Shown piece by piece: positions 46,749 to 56,806 of a DNA stretch of 64,000 bases; position 1 is the stretch's first letter, and every line of letters starts with the position of its first letter. The DNA is from Mycobacterium paraense (lineage in GTDB: Bacteria; Actinomycetota; Actinomycetes; Mycobacteriales; Mycobacteriaceae), in assembly GCF_002101815.1 (NCBI RefSeq), contig NZ_LQPM01000009.1, forward strand, positions 62,001 to 126,000. Reading direction: 5' to 3'. Under the pieces are notes generated by a model, which saw only the letters and a program-made list of their open reading frames with translations, had not been told where the DNA came from and did not search any database. Both the position numbers and the translations under genes were made by a program.

Positions 46749-48852
46749 CCTGCCGGAGTCGCTTGCGGCCAATCCCATTCTGGGCGAATGGGTTCGGATC
46801 GGCCCGGACGGCGTCATCGAGGTGCGCTCGGGCAAGGTCGAGCTGGGCCAGGGCGTGTTGACGGCGCTGGCGCAGATCGCCGCCGAGGAGCTCGACGTGG
46901 GCGTCGGGCGGGTGCGGATGATCGCCGCGTCGACCGATCGCAGCCCCGACGAGGGCTTCACCGCCGGCAGCCGGTCGATCCAGCAGTCCGGGGCGGCGCT
47001 GCGCCAGGCGTGCGCCGAGGCCCGGGCGATCTACCTGGACGCGGCGGCGGCCAAGCTCTCCGTCGCCCCCGACGAGTTGGACGTCGCCGACGGCGAGTTC
47101 AGCGGCCCGCACGGCCTGGCCACCAGCTATTGGGAGCTCGCGGACGATTCGCTGTTGGACCGGGCCGCCACCGGGGAGGCGACCCCGAAGCCCGAGTCGG
47201 ACTACGCCGTCGTCGGCACCGACGTCGCGCGGCTGGACCTGCCCGACAAGCTGACCGGGCGGCCGCGCTACCTGCACGACCTCGTAATGGACGGGCAACT
47301 GTACGGCCGCGTGGTGCGCCCGCCGTCGCGCGGCGCCCGGCTGCGGGAGGTCAACACCGAGGCGACCCTGGCGCTGCCCGGGGTGGTCACCGTCGTGCGT
47401 GACGGGGAGTTCCTGGGCGTGATCGCCGAACGGGAGGAGGTCGCGGTGCGCGCGGCCGAGCGGCTGCGCGGCGACGCGACCTGGGACGAGCGGCCGACGC
47501 TGCCCGACGAGGGCGACCTGCCCGGGTTTCTCCTGTCGGCGGCGGCCGAGACGTCGCTGCTGGCGTCCAAAGGGGCCGCGGTGCCGGTTCATTCGACGCG
47601 GTCGCATTCGGCCCGCTACCACCGGCCGTACCTGGCGCACGCCTCGATCGGGCCGTCGGCCGCGGCGGCGCTCGCGCATCCCGACGGTCGGCTGGAGGTC
47701 TGGTCGCACAGCCAGGGCGTGCACGTGCTGCGGCGCGAACTGGCCGCGGCGCTGGGCCTGCCGGTCGATGCGGTGGTGGTGCGCCACGTCGAGGGGGCCG
47801 GTTGCTACGGGCACAACGGCGCCGACGACGCCGCCATGGACGCCGCGGTGCTGGCCCGGGCGGTGTCCGGGCGGCCGGTGCACCTGGTCTGGTCGCGCGC
47901 GGACGAATTGGCTTGGGCGCCTTTCGGTCCCGCCGCGGTGGTCGAGATCGCCGCCGAGTGCGGCGACGACGGCGCCGTCGTCGACTGGCGCCACGAGATC
48001 TGGAGCGGCAGCTACATGGGCCGGCCCGGCACGACGCCGACGCCGGCGTTCCTGGCGGCCAGCGAGCGCGCCGGTGGCGAGCCGCTCCGCGCCGGCGGCG
48101 AGCCGCCGGTCGAGTGGGGCGGCGGCACCGGCCGCAATTCGGTTCCGGGCTACGACTTTCCGTCCTATCGGGTGATCAACCATCTGCTGAACGAGATGCC
48201 GCTGCGCACCTCGGCGCTGCGTTCGCTGGGGGCGTTCATCAATGTCTTTGCGGCGGAGTCGTTCCTCGACGAGCTGGCGGTGGCCGCGGGCCGCGACCCG
48301 CTCGAGTTCCGGTTGGCGCAGCTGCGCGACGAGCGCGGGCGCGCGGTGCTGCGGGCGGCGGCGGAGCGGGCCGGCTGGTCGGGGCGGGCGCGGCGGGAAT
48401 CCGTCGGGCACGGCATCGGGTATGCGCGCTACAAGAATTCGGCCGCCTACTGCGCGGTAGTCGCCGACGTGGAGGCCGTCGAGCAGGTGCGGGTGCGCCG
48501 GCTGGTGATCGCGGTGGACGCCGGGCTGGTGATCAACCCCGACGGCGCGGCCAACCAGATCGAGGGCGGCGCGATCCAGGCCACCAGCTGGACGCTCAAG
48601 GAGCGGGTCCGCTTCGACGGCTTCAACGTCACCAGCGACACCTGGGAGACCTATCCGATCCTGCGGTTCTCCGAGGTGCCCGCGGTCGACGTCGAATTCG
48701 TTGCCGGACAAGGCAATCCCCCGCTGGGAATCGGCGAGTGCGCCCAGGGCCCGACGGCGGCCGCGATTGCCAACGCCGTGTACGACGCGCTGGGTGTGCG
48801 GGTGCGCTCGCTGCCGCTGACGCCCGAGCAGCTCATCGCGACGATGGACTAG
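46741..48852 (+). CDS. Molybdenum hydroxylase large subunit (IorB-like)
   Basis: Molybdopterin-binding subunit of 703 residues. It opens with the IorB-type N-terminal domain (SGKVELGQGVLTALAQIAAEEL, residues 31-52) before the main aldehyde oxidase/xanthine dehydrogenase domain. The cofactor region includes HVEGAGCYGHNGADDAAMDA and RSLGAFINVFAAESFLDELA, and the catalytic glutamate is in GIGECAQGPTAAAIANAV near the end. No Tat signal is visible, so it is probably cytoplasmic. With the small subunit it forms a two-component hydroxylase that needs an external electron acceptor. Substrate unknown: an aldehyde or N-heterocycle. It is convergent with the cox cluster (20-base overlap). Confidence 0.88.
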   Translation: MPDLPESLAANPILGEWVRIGPDGVIEVRSGKVELGQGVLTALAQIAAEELDVGVGRVRMIAASTDRSPDEGFTAGSRSIQQSGAALRQACAEARAIYLDAAAAKLSVAPDELDVADGEFSGPHGLATSYWELADDSLLDRAATGEATPKPESDYAVVGTDVARLDLPDKLTGRPRYLHDLVMDGQLYGRVVRPPSRGARLREVNTEATLALPGVVTVVRDGEFLGVIAEREEVAVRAAERLRGDATWDERPTLPDEGDLPGFLLSAAAETSLLASKGAAVPVHSTRSHSARYHRPYLAHASIGPSAAAALAHPDGRLEVWSHSQGVHVLRRELAAALGLPVDAVVVRHVEGAGCYGHNGADDAAMDAAVLARAVSGRPVHLVWSRADELAWAPFGPAAVVEIAAECGDDGAVVDWRHEIWSGSYMGRPGTTPTPAFLAASERAGGEPLRAGGEPPVEWGGGTGRNSVPGYDFPSYRVINHLLNEMPLRTSALRSLGAFINVFAAESFLDELAVAAGRDPLEFRLAQLRDERGRAVLRAAAERAGWSGRARRESVGHGIGYARYKNSAAYCAVVADVEAVEQVRVRRLVIAVDAGLVINPDGAANQIEGGAIQATSWTLKERVRFDGFNVTSDTWETYPILRFSEVPAVDVEFVAGQGNPPLGIGECAQGPTAAAIANAVYDALGVRVRSLPLTPEQLIATMD

Positions 48853-50041
48853 CCAATGCGTGCAGCAATTCGCGCAACCCGCTGAGTGAGTGCGCGGGCA
48901 GGAACAGGTCGCAATAGGGCAGGGCCGCGGCCATCGAACCGGCCAGCGGCCGAAAATCGCCTTGCGCCGCACGGGGATTGAGCCACACCAGCGTCGCGGC
49001 GCGGCGCCGCAGCCTCGCCATCGCGTGGGCGAGCACGTCGGGCGGGTCGGCGTCCCAGCCGTCGGAGGCGATGATCACCACCGCGCCGCGAAGAGCGTTG
49101 CCGTTGGGTGGGGCCAGCAGGGCGCCGAGGCTGCGGCCGATGAACGTGCCGCCGTAGCGGTCGGTGACCTTCGCGTTGGCTTTCTGCAGCGCCACCTCGG
49201 CCGAGCGGTGCGACAGCACCGGCGTGAGCCGGGTCAGCGACGTCGAGAACGCGAAGACCTCCGGCCGCAGGCCGTGCCGGCGCAGCGCGGCGGCACGCAT
49301 GAGATGCAGGTACACCGCGGCGTACGGCTGCATCGAGCGGCTCACGTCGCAGGCCAGGACCACCCGGCGGGGCCGGCGGCGGGGCCGGGTGCGCGCCAAT
49401 TTCACTGATTCCCAGCCGGTTTCGCGCGAGGCGTTCATCGTGGCGCGCAGGTCGATGCGTTTGCCGCCCGCGCTGGGCTCGAACCGCATGCTGCGGCGCC
49501 GCGGCCAGCGCGCGACGCTGGCCTCCAGCCAGGAGCCGAGCAGGCGCAGGTCTTGCGCGTCGAAACGGTCGAACGGCTCGTCGGCGCGGGCGGCGATCCG
49601 GCCGGGCAGCAGGTCGGGCAGCAGCACGCTCGTTTCCGCGGACGCGTCGCGGACGGCGGACGCGCGGGTGGCCCAGGGCAGTCGTTGGGCGCCGGCGCTC
49701 GGCGGGGCTCCCGCGGGGCGCACCGTGCCGGCCGCCGGCGTCGTGGGGCCGGGCACGGGAAGGACCGGTTCGGGGCCCCGGGCGGCGTCGGCCGGGGCCG
49801 CGCCGAACGCCGCCTCGAAAACCGCGTCGAAGGCGGCGAGGTCGTCCATCCTGTTCACCAGGGTGAGCCGCGCCGCCCAATACAGCGCCGACGTCGTGTC
49901 CGGCACCAGCAGCCGCAGCGCCTGCACGAAGCCGGCCTGGCCGTCGGCGGACACCTGCACCCCCGCGCCGCGCAGGCGCGCCACCAGGGCGGCCGCGAAC
50001 GCCGCCAGGTCGACGCCCCGCAACAGCAGTGGGGTGCTCAC
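48833..50041 (-). CDS. VWA-domain protein, CoxE-like
   Basis: Protein of 402 residues (Rv0368c homologue). The C-terminal half is a von Willebrand A domain with an intact MIDAS motif DVSRSM (DXSXS, near residue 232), followed by GGTFIGRSLGALL and VVIIASDGWDADPP. The N-terminal half (ALRLLVPDTTSALYWAARLTLV) matches CoxE-type proteins. In CO dehydrogenase clusters CoxE works with the MoxR-type ATPase CoxD to activate the Cu-Mo centre. It is the last gene of the operon, four bases after the CoxG gene. Confidence 0.88.
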   Translation of the reverse strand: MSTPLLLRGVDLAAFAAALVARLRGAGVQVSADGQAGFVQALRLLVPDTTSALYWAARLTLVNRMDDLAAFDAVFEAAFGAAPADAARGPEPVLPVPGPTTPAAGTVRPAGAPPSAGAQRLPWATRASAVRDASAETSVLLPDLLPGRIAARADEPFDRFDAQDLRLLGSWLEASVARWPRRRSMRFEPSAGGKRIDLRATMNASRETGWESVKLARTRPRRRPRRVVLACDVSRSMQPYAAVYLHLMRAAALRRHGLRPEVFAFSTSLTRLTPVLSHRSAEVALQKANAKVTDRYGGTFIGRSLGALLAPPNGNALRGAVVIIASDGWDADPPDVLAHAMARLRRRAATLVWLNPRAAQGDFRPLAGSMAAALPYCDLFLPAHSLSGLRELLHALASPSSR

Positions 50042-50045
50042 GGGG

Positions 50046-50681
50046 CTAACGCCTCCGGCGCAACACCCAGATCAGCACCAGCACGGCGAGCACCGCGGCC
50101 GCCGCCGCGCCGTACTTCTTGAGCTGGTCGCCGCCGGCCAGGTCGAGCAGGTCGATGGGTTCGGGCTCCGGGGCCGCGTGCCGCGGCGCGGATTCGGTCG
50201 TTGCCGGGCCGGCGGGGCTCGCCGCGGCCGGCGCGTTCTTGGCCGCAAGCTCGGCCTCGAGCGATTCGACGAACTGGCCCAGCAGCTTCTCCGAAACCTG
50301 TTGCAGCATGCCGCTGCCGAACTGGGCCAGCTTGCCGACGATTTTCAGGTCGGTGTCGACGGTGACGCTGGTGCGGTCCCCGTCCGACTTCAGCTGGGCG
50401 GTGACCGTGGCGGCCGCGTTGCCGGTGCCCCGCGACTCCTTGCCCTTGCCGTCGATGACCGCGCGATACTGCTCGCGGTCCAGCTCGACGAAGTGCACCT
50501 TGCCGCTGAACTCGCTGGTCACCGGCCCCACTTTGACCTTGACCTTGCCGAGGTAGTCGTCGCCCTCGTGGCCGGTCAGCTGGGCTCCGGGCATCAGCGG
50601 GATCACCTGCTCCAGGTCGCACAGCACGTCCCAGGCCTGATCGATGGGCGCGCTGACGGTGAACTGGTTGGCGATCTTCAT
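50046..50681 (-). CDS. CoxG-like SRPBCC protein with C-terminal membrane anchor
   Basis: Protein of 211 residues (Rv0369c-like). The N-terminal 145 residues form a CoxG/SRPBCC domain: FTVSAPIDQAWDVLCDLEQV, CMPGAQL-type (here LMPGAQLTG), KVKVKVGPVTSEFSGKV. A linker rich in Ala, Pro and Glu follows, then a C-terminal membrane helix (GAAAAAVLAVLVLIWVLRRRR). CoxG proteins recruit CO dehydrogenase to the membrane and may bind quinone, so the tail anchor fits that role. It lies 13 bases after the MoxR gene and four before the VWA gene. Confidence 0.88.
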   Translation of the reverse strand: MKIANQFTVSAPIDQAWDVLCDLEQVIPLMPGAQLTGHEGDDYLGKVKVKVGPVTSEFSGKVHFVELDREQYRAVIDGKGKESRGTGNAAATVTAQLKSDGDRTSVTVDTDLKIVGKLAQFGSGMLQQVSEKLLGQFVESLEAELAAKNAPAAASPAGPATTESAPRHAAPEPEPIDLLDLAGGDQLKKYGAAAAAVLAVLVLIWVLRRRR

Positions 50682-50694
50682 GCGGCGGGTCCTC

Positions 50695-51573
50695 TCAGGT
50701 GCGGCTGTATTCGGCGAACGCGTCGCGAATCAGAGTACGGTCGTCCGGAGTCTTGGCCAGAGCCCCCAGGCTGGTGACGGCATTCTGGTCGACGAGATCG
50801 GCGACGCCCAGCGATACCAGCGCGGCGACCCAGTCGATCGTCTCGGCGACGCCGGGCGGCTTGTCCAGGTCGAGGTCGCGGACGCGGCCGATGAACTGCG
50901 TCGCGTGCTCGATCAGCGGCGCCGTCGCGCCGGGCACGGTCCGGCGGACGATCGCGGCGGCCCGTGCGGGCTCCGGATAATCGATCCAGTGGTACAGGCA
51001 GCGGCGGCGCAGCGCGTCGTGCAGGTCGCGGCTGCGATTGGAGGTCAGCACCGCGATCGGCGGGCGCTCGGCGACGAAGGTGCCCAGCTCGGGGACGGTC
51101 ACGGCGGATTCCCCGAGGAATTCCAGCAGCAGCGCCTCGAATTCGTCGTCGGCGCGGTCGATTTCGTCGATCAGCAGCACCGGAGGGGCCGGGCCGCGGT
51201 GCCGCACGCAGCGCAGGATGGGCCGGTCGACGAGGTATTGCTCGGTGTAGAGGTCCGCCTCCTCGATGCCCCTGCCGCCGGCCTCGGCCAGCCTGATCGA
51301 CAACAGCTGGCGCTGGTAGTTCCAGTCGTAGAGCGCCTCGCTGGCGGTCAGCCCCTCGTAGCACTGCAGCCGCACCAGCTCGGTGTCCAGCACCGCCGCA
51401 AGGGTTTTCGCGGCCGTGGTCTTGCCGACGCCGGGCTCCCCTTCCAGCAGCAGCGGGCGACCGAGCGTGACCGCCAGGTAGATCGCCGCGGCGGTTCCCG
51501 CGTCGAGCAGGTAGTCCTGGGCGTCGAAGCGGGCGACGACGTCGTCGACATCGGTGAAAGGGGCTGAGCACAT
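50695..51573 (-). CDS. MoxR-family AAA+ ATPase, CoxD-like
   Basis: AAA+ ATPase of 292 residues (Rv0370c homologue). Walker A is GEPGVGKTTAAKTL (about residues 44-57), Walker B is VLLIDEIDRAD, and the sensor-1 region is AVLTSNRSRDLHDALRRRC. In CO dehydrogenase clusters this protein drives maturation of the active site together with the VWA protein. The ATG at 51573 shares one base with the stop of the NTP-transferase gene (TGATG). A longer frame reaching 51774 would run into that gene. Confidence 0.9.
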   Translation of the reverse strand: MCSAPFTDVDDVVARFDAQDYLLDAGTAAAIYLAVTLGRPLLLEGEPGVGKTTAAKTLAAVLDTELVRLQCYEGLTASEALYDWNYQRQLLSIRLAEAGGRGIEEADLYTEQYLVDRPILRCVRHRGPAPPVLLIDEIDRADDEFEALLLEFLGESAVTVPELGTFVAERPPIAVLTSNRSRDLHDALRRRCLYHWIDYPEPARAAAIVRRTVPGATAPLIEHATQFIGRVRDLDLDKPPGVAETIDWVAALVSLGVADLVDQNAVTSLGALAKTPDDRTLIRDAFAEYSRT

Positions 51574-52148
51574 CAGGACTTCACCAGCCGGCGGTAGTCG
51601 TCCCAGGTGTCGACGTCGAGCGGGATCCGGCCGTCGACGGCGAGCTCGCGGACGTGGCACCGGCCCGACTCCGCGATCTTCCACACCGCCTTGTCGCCGT
51701 GCAGCTCGCGGAGTTCCCCGAACACGCTGCGGCCCAACCAGAACGGATGCCCGATGCCGTCGGCGTAGCGGCACACCGCGATCTCGGCGCCCGGCCCCTC
51801 GTCGAGCAATCGCCGCAGCGTGGCCGTCTGTACGCCGGGCTGATCGCCGAGCATCAGCACGATCCCGTCGGCCCGCGGATCAACCACGTCCAGCGCGGCC
51901 CGCAGCGAGGCCGCGCACCCGGTTGCCGGATCCTCGACGCCCACCACGTCGGTCCCGTCGAGGCACACCGCGGCGCGCACCTGCTGGGCCGCGCCGCCGA
52001 GGGTGACGATGAGCTGGTCGAACCCTGCGCCGCGGGCCACCCCGAGGGTGGCGCCCAACAGGGTCGTATCCCGGTATGGCAGCAGCTGTTTGGGGGTTCC
52101 GAGCCGGCGCGAACGGCCGGCCGCCAGCACGACACCGGTGACGGTCAT
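51573..52148 (-). CDS. MobA/MocA-type nucleotidyltransferase
   Basis: NTP transferase of 191 residues (Rv0371c homologue). The nucleotide-binding signature VVLAAGRSRRLGTPKQLLPY lies at residues 6-25, and LMLGDQPGV and GIGHPFWLGRSVF are further family blocks. The MocA subgroup transfers CMP to molybdopterin, which gives the cytosine dinucleotide cofactor used by CO dehydrogenase. It is coupled to the XdhC-type gene by ATGA and to the MoxR gene by TGATG, in the middle of the cox maturation genes. Confidence 0.89.
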   Translation of the reverse strand: MTVTGVVLAAGRSRRLGTPKQLLPYRDTTLLGATLGVARGAGFDQLIVTLGGAAQQVRAAVCLDGTDVVGVEDPATGCAASLRAALDVVDPRADGIVLMLGDQPGVQTATLRRLLDEGPGAEIAVCRYADGIGHPFWLGRSVFGELRELHGDKAVWKIAESGRCHVRELAVDGRIPLDVDTWDDYRRLVKS

Positions 52149-53017
52149 GCGCCAGCTTTCCCGGCGGCGAACGCCGCGCGGCAGCCGGGGCCGCAGAACC
52201 AGTAATCCGCGCCGGACACCCGCAGGTGCTCGGTGTCGGGCCCGATCGTCACCGTCATGCCGCACACCGGATCGACCGCCCCGCACGTCTCGATCGGCGT
52301 CGCGACCGCGCGGCACAGGCCGCCGTCGCGGATGCCGGCGACCAGCTCGGCCGCGATCGAGACCGCGATCTCCGCCGGCGTCTTGGCCCCAATGGCCAGT
52401 CCGACCGGGGTGTGCACCCGGGCCTGCTCGTCGTCGGAGAGGTCGAGTTGGCCGAGGACGGCGGCGCCGCGCACCCTGCTGGCCACCAGCCCGACGTACC
52501 CGACGCCGTGATCCAGTGCCGCGCGGATGATTTCGGCCTCCGGGCCGCCGTGGCTGGCGATCACCACCGCGGTGGCCGCGCCGACGTCGGTGCCGCGGCG
52601 GACGTCGTAGCCGAGTACTCCGCACAGCTGGGCCAGCGCCTCGGCGATCGGGGTGGCCCCGTGGATCTCGATCAGCGGCGCCGGCAGTTGCGGGGTCAAG
52701 AAGATCTCCAGCGATCCGCCGGACAGGCACGGGTTGACGACGACGCAGGCGCCGGGCGCCTCGGGAAAATGCACGTCGCCGTCGGGCAGCACCCGCAGCA
52801 ACACGCTCTCGCCCGCCTGCAGCGCGCCCAGCGCCGCCTTGCGGACGGAGTTCTGGGCGCACTGGCCACCGACGAAGCCCTCGATGGTGCCGTCCGCCAA
52901 CAGGATTGCCTCGTCGCCCGGGTAGGACGAGGTCGGCGGCTGGGCGCGCACCACGGTTGCGTGCACGAAGGGCGTCCGTGCCGCCAACAGCTGCTGTGCG
53001 CGCTCACTGATCCTCAT
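52145..53017 (-). CDS. XdhC/CoxF-family maturation protein fused to a YHS domain
   Basis: Protein of 290 residues (Rv0372c-like, which I recall as about 250). The N-terminal XdhC/CoxI domain has FVHATVVRAQPPTSSYPGDEA-type residues and GFVGGQCAQNSVRKAAL. The central Rossmann part is AVVIASHGGPEAEIIRAAL. The C-terminal about 45 residues form a YHS-like domain: VDPVCGMTVTIGP and YWFCGPGCRAAFAAG, with three cysteines suited to metal binding. XdhC proteins insert sulfur into the Mo cofactor of partner enzymes; the YHS part may handle copper or another metal, which is inference. It starts directly after the coxL stop. Confidence 0.87.
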   Translation of the reverse strand: MRISERAQQLLAARTPFVHATVVRAQPPTSSYPGDEAILLADGTIEGFVGGQCAQNSVRKAALGALQAGESVLLRVLPDGDVHFPEAPGACVVVNPCLSGGSLEIFLTPQLPAPLIEIHGATPIAEALAQLCGVLGYDVRRGTDVGAATAVVIASHGGPEAEIIRAALDHGVGYVGLVASRVRGAAVLGQLDLSDDEQARVHTPVGLAIGAKTPAEIAVSIAAELVAGIRDGGLCRAVATPIETCGAVDPVCGMTVTIGPDTEHLRVSGADYWFCGPGCRAAFAAGKAGA

Positions 53018-55413
<2,396 letters not shown>

Positions 55414-55417
<4 letters not shown>

Positions 55418-55890
55418 GACGTCACCTCGCTCGTGCTGTGCTGCGCCGCCCACTGGATGGACCGCACGATGGTCGTGTATCCCGTGCACCGGCAGATCTG
55501 CCCGGAGATCGCCTCGCGGATGGTGTCCTCGTCGGGATGGGGGTCGCGGTCGAGCAGGGCACGGGCGGTGATCATCATCCCCGGTGTGCAGAAGCCGCAC
55601 TGCAGCCCGTGGCAGCGCATGAACCCTTCCTGCACGGGGTCCAGCTGACCGTTGACCGCGAGCCCTTCGACGGTCCGGACGCTGTGCCCCGACGCCATCA
55701 CGGCCAGCATCGTGCACGACTTCACCGGCACGCCGTCCACGTCGACCACGCACGTCCCGCAGTTGCTGGTGTCGCAGCCCCAGTGTGTTCCGGTGAGCCG
55801 CAACTGATCCCGCAGGAAGTGCACCAGCAGCGTCCGGGGCTCGACCTCGGCGGTGACCTGCTCGCCGTTGACGGTCATAGTGACCTGCAT
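55414..55890 (-). CDS. coxS: Carbon monoxide dehydrogenase small [2Fe-2S] subunit
   Basis: Iron-sulfur subunit of 158 residues that passes electrons from CoxL to the flavin in CoxM. The first cluster motif is WGCDTSNCGTCVVDVDG (cysteines at about 39, 44 and 47, the fourth in VKSC). The second cluster motif is CGFCTPGM...ICRCTGY. VTMTVNGEQVTAEVEPRTLL opens the protein as usual for the family. It overlaps coxL by four bases and starts two bases after the coxM stop. Confidence 0.95.
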
Positions 55891-55892
55891 GA

Positions 55893-56771
55893 TCAATTCC
55901 CTTCTGCGCGCACGCGTTCCGCGGCGGTGCGCAGCGTGCGGATGGTCAGTTCGGAGGCGAGGTGCCGCTTGTACTCCGCCGTGCCGCGCACGTCGGTCAC
56001 CGGATCGCAGGCCGCGGCGGCGCGGCGGCCCGCCTCGGCGAAGGTCTCCTCGGTGGCCGGCCGTCCGACCAGGGCAGCCGCCAGCTCGGCCAGCGCGCCC
56101 GGGTCGGGGTTGACCGCCGTCAGGCCCACCCGCGCGGCCACGATGTCGGTGCCGTCCAGCGTGACGGCCGACCCGGCCGCCGTCACCGCCCAGTCCCCCA
56201 CGCGCCGCTCCACCTTGGCGTAGGCGCTGGACGTGTTGAGCCGCACCGGGATTCGGGCCTCGACCAGGATCTCGTTGTGGGCCAGGGTGGTTTCGTAGGG
56301 CCCGGCGACGAACTCGTCGATCGGTATTTCGCGTTCGCCCGCGGGCCCGCGGGCCAGGCACACCGCGTCCAGCACGGTGCAGACCGTCACCAGGTCCTCG
56401 GCCGGATCGGCCTGGCAGAGCGAGCCGCCCAGGGTGCCGCGATTGCGGACAACCGGGTCGGCGATCACCCGTTCGGCGTCGCGGAAGATCGGGCACACGG
56501 CGGCCAGGGTGTCGGACTCCAGGATCTCGCGGTGACGGGTCATGGCGCCGATGCGCACCAGCGTCGGGTCGGTGATCACGTAGCCGAGCTCGGGCGCCAG
56601 GTCGTTGATGTCGACGAGGTACTCCGGGTTGGCGATGCGCAGCTTCATCATGGGCAGCAGGCTGTGCCCGCCAGCGATCACCCGCGCCCCCTCCCCCAGC
56701 CGATCCAGCAGCCCGACGGCGTGGTCGACGCTGGTTGCGCGTTCGTATTCGAAGGGTCCCGGTACTTGCAT
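55893..56771 (-). CDS. coxM: Carbon monoxide dehydrogenase medium FAD subunit
   Basis: FAD-binding subunit of 292 residues. The flavin motifs are AGGHSLLPMMKLR (about residues 32-44) and TLGGSLCQADPAED (about 112-125), both characteristic of CoxM. It is the first gene of the cox operon. The ATG lies six bases after a GACACT -10 box, so the mRNA is probably leaderless, and the promoter carries two perfect palindromes. Electrons from CoxS pass through this flavin to the quinone pool. Confidence 0.95.
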   Translation of the reverse strand: MQVPGPFEYERATSVDHAVGLLDRLGEGARVIAGGHSLLPMMKLRIANPEYLVDINDLAPELGYVITDPTLVRIGAMTRHREILESDTLAAVCPIFRDAERVIADPVVRNRGTLGGSLCQADPAEDLVTVCTVLDAVCLARGPAGEREIPIDEFVAGPYETTLAHNEILVEARIPVRLNTSSAYAKVERRVGDWAVTAAGSAVTLDGTDIVAARVGLTAVNPDPGALAELAAALVGRPATEETFAEAGRRAAAACDPVTDVRGTAEYKRHLASELTIRTLRTAAERVRAEGN

Positions 56772-56777
56772 TGCAGC

Positions 56778-56806
56778 AGTGTCAGCCGCGCTGACAGGGC
56801 CGTCAA
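56778..56806 (-). promoter_or_regulatory. cox operon promoter with spacer palindrome
   Basis: On the minus strand, TTGACG (56801-56806) and GACACT (56778-56783) form a -35/-10 pair with a 17-base spacer, six bases before the coxM ATG. A perfect palindrome, TGTCAGCCGCGCTGACA (56780-56796 in plus-strand reading), fills the spacer and overlaps the -10. It contains a T-N11-A LysR-type core at 56782-56794. Binding here should block transcription. Confidence 0.65.

Noticed and set aside
46291..48972. Very long open frame (about 890 codons) antisense to the molybdenum hydroxylase genes
   Set aside because: It is an Arg/Gly/Pro-rich reading of GC-rich third positions with no domain; the sense strand encodes clear IorA/IorB homologues.
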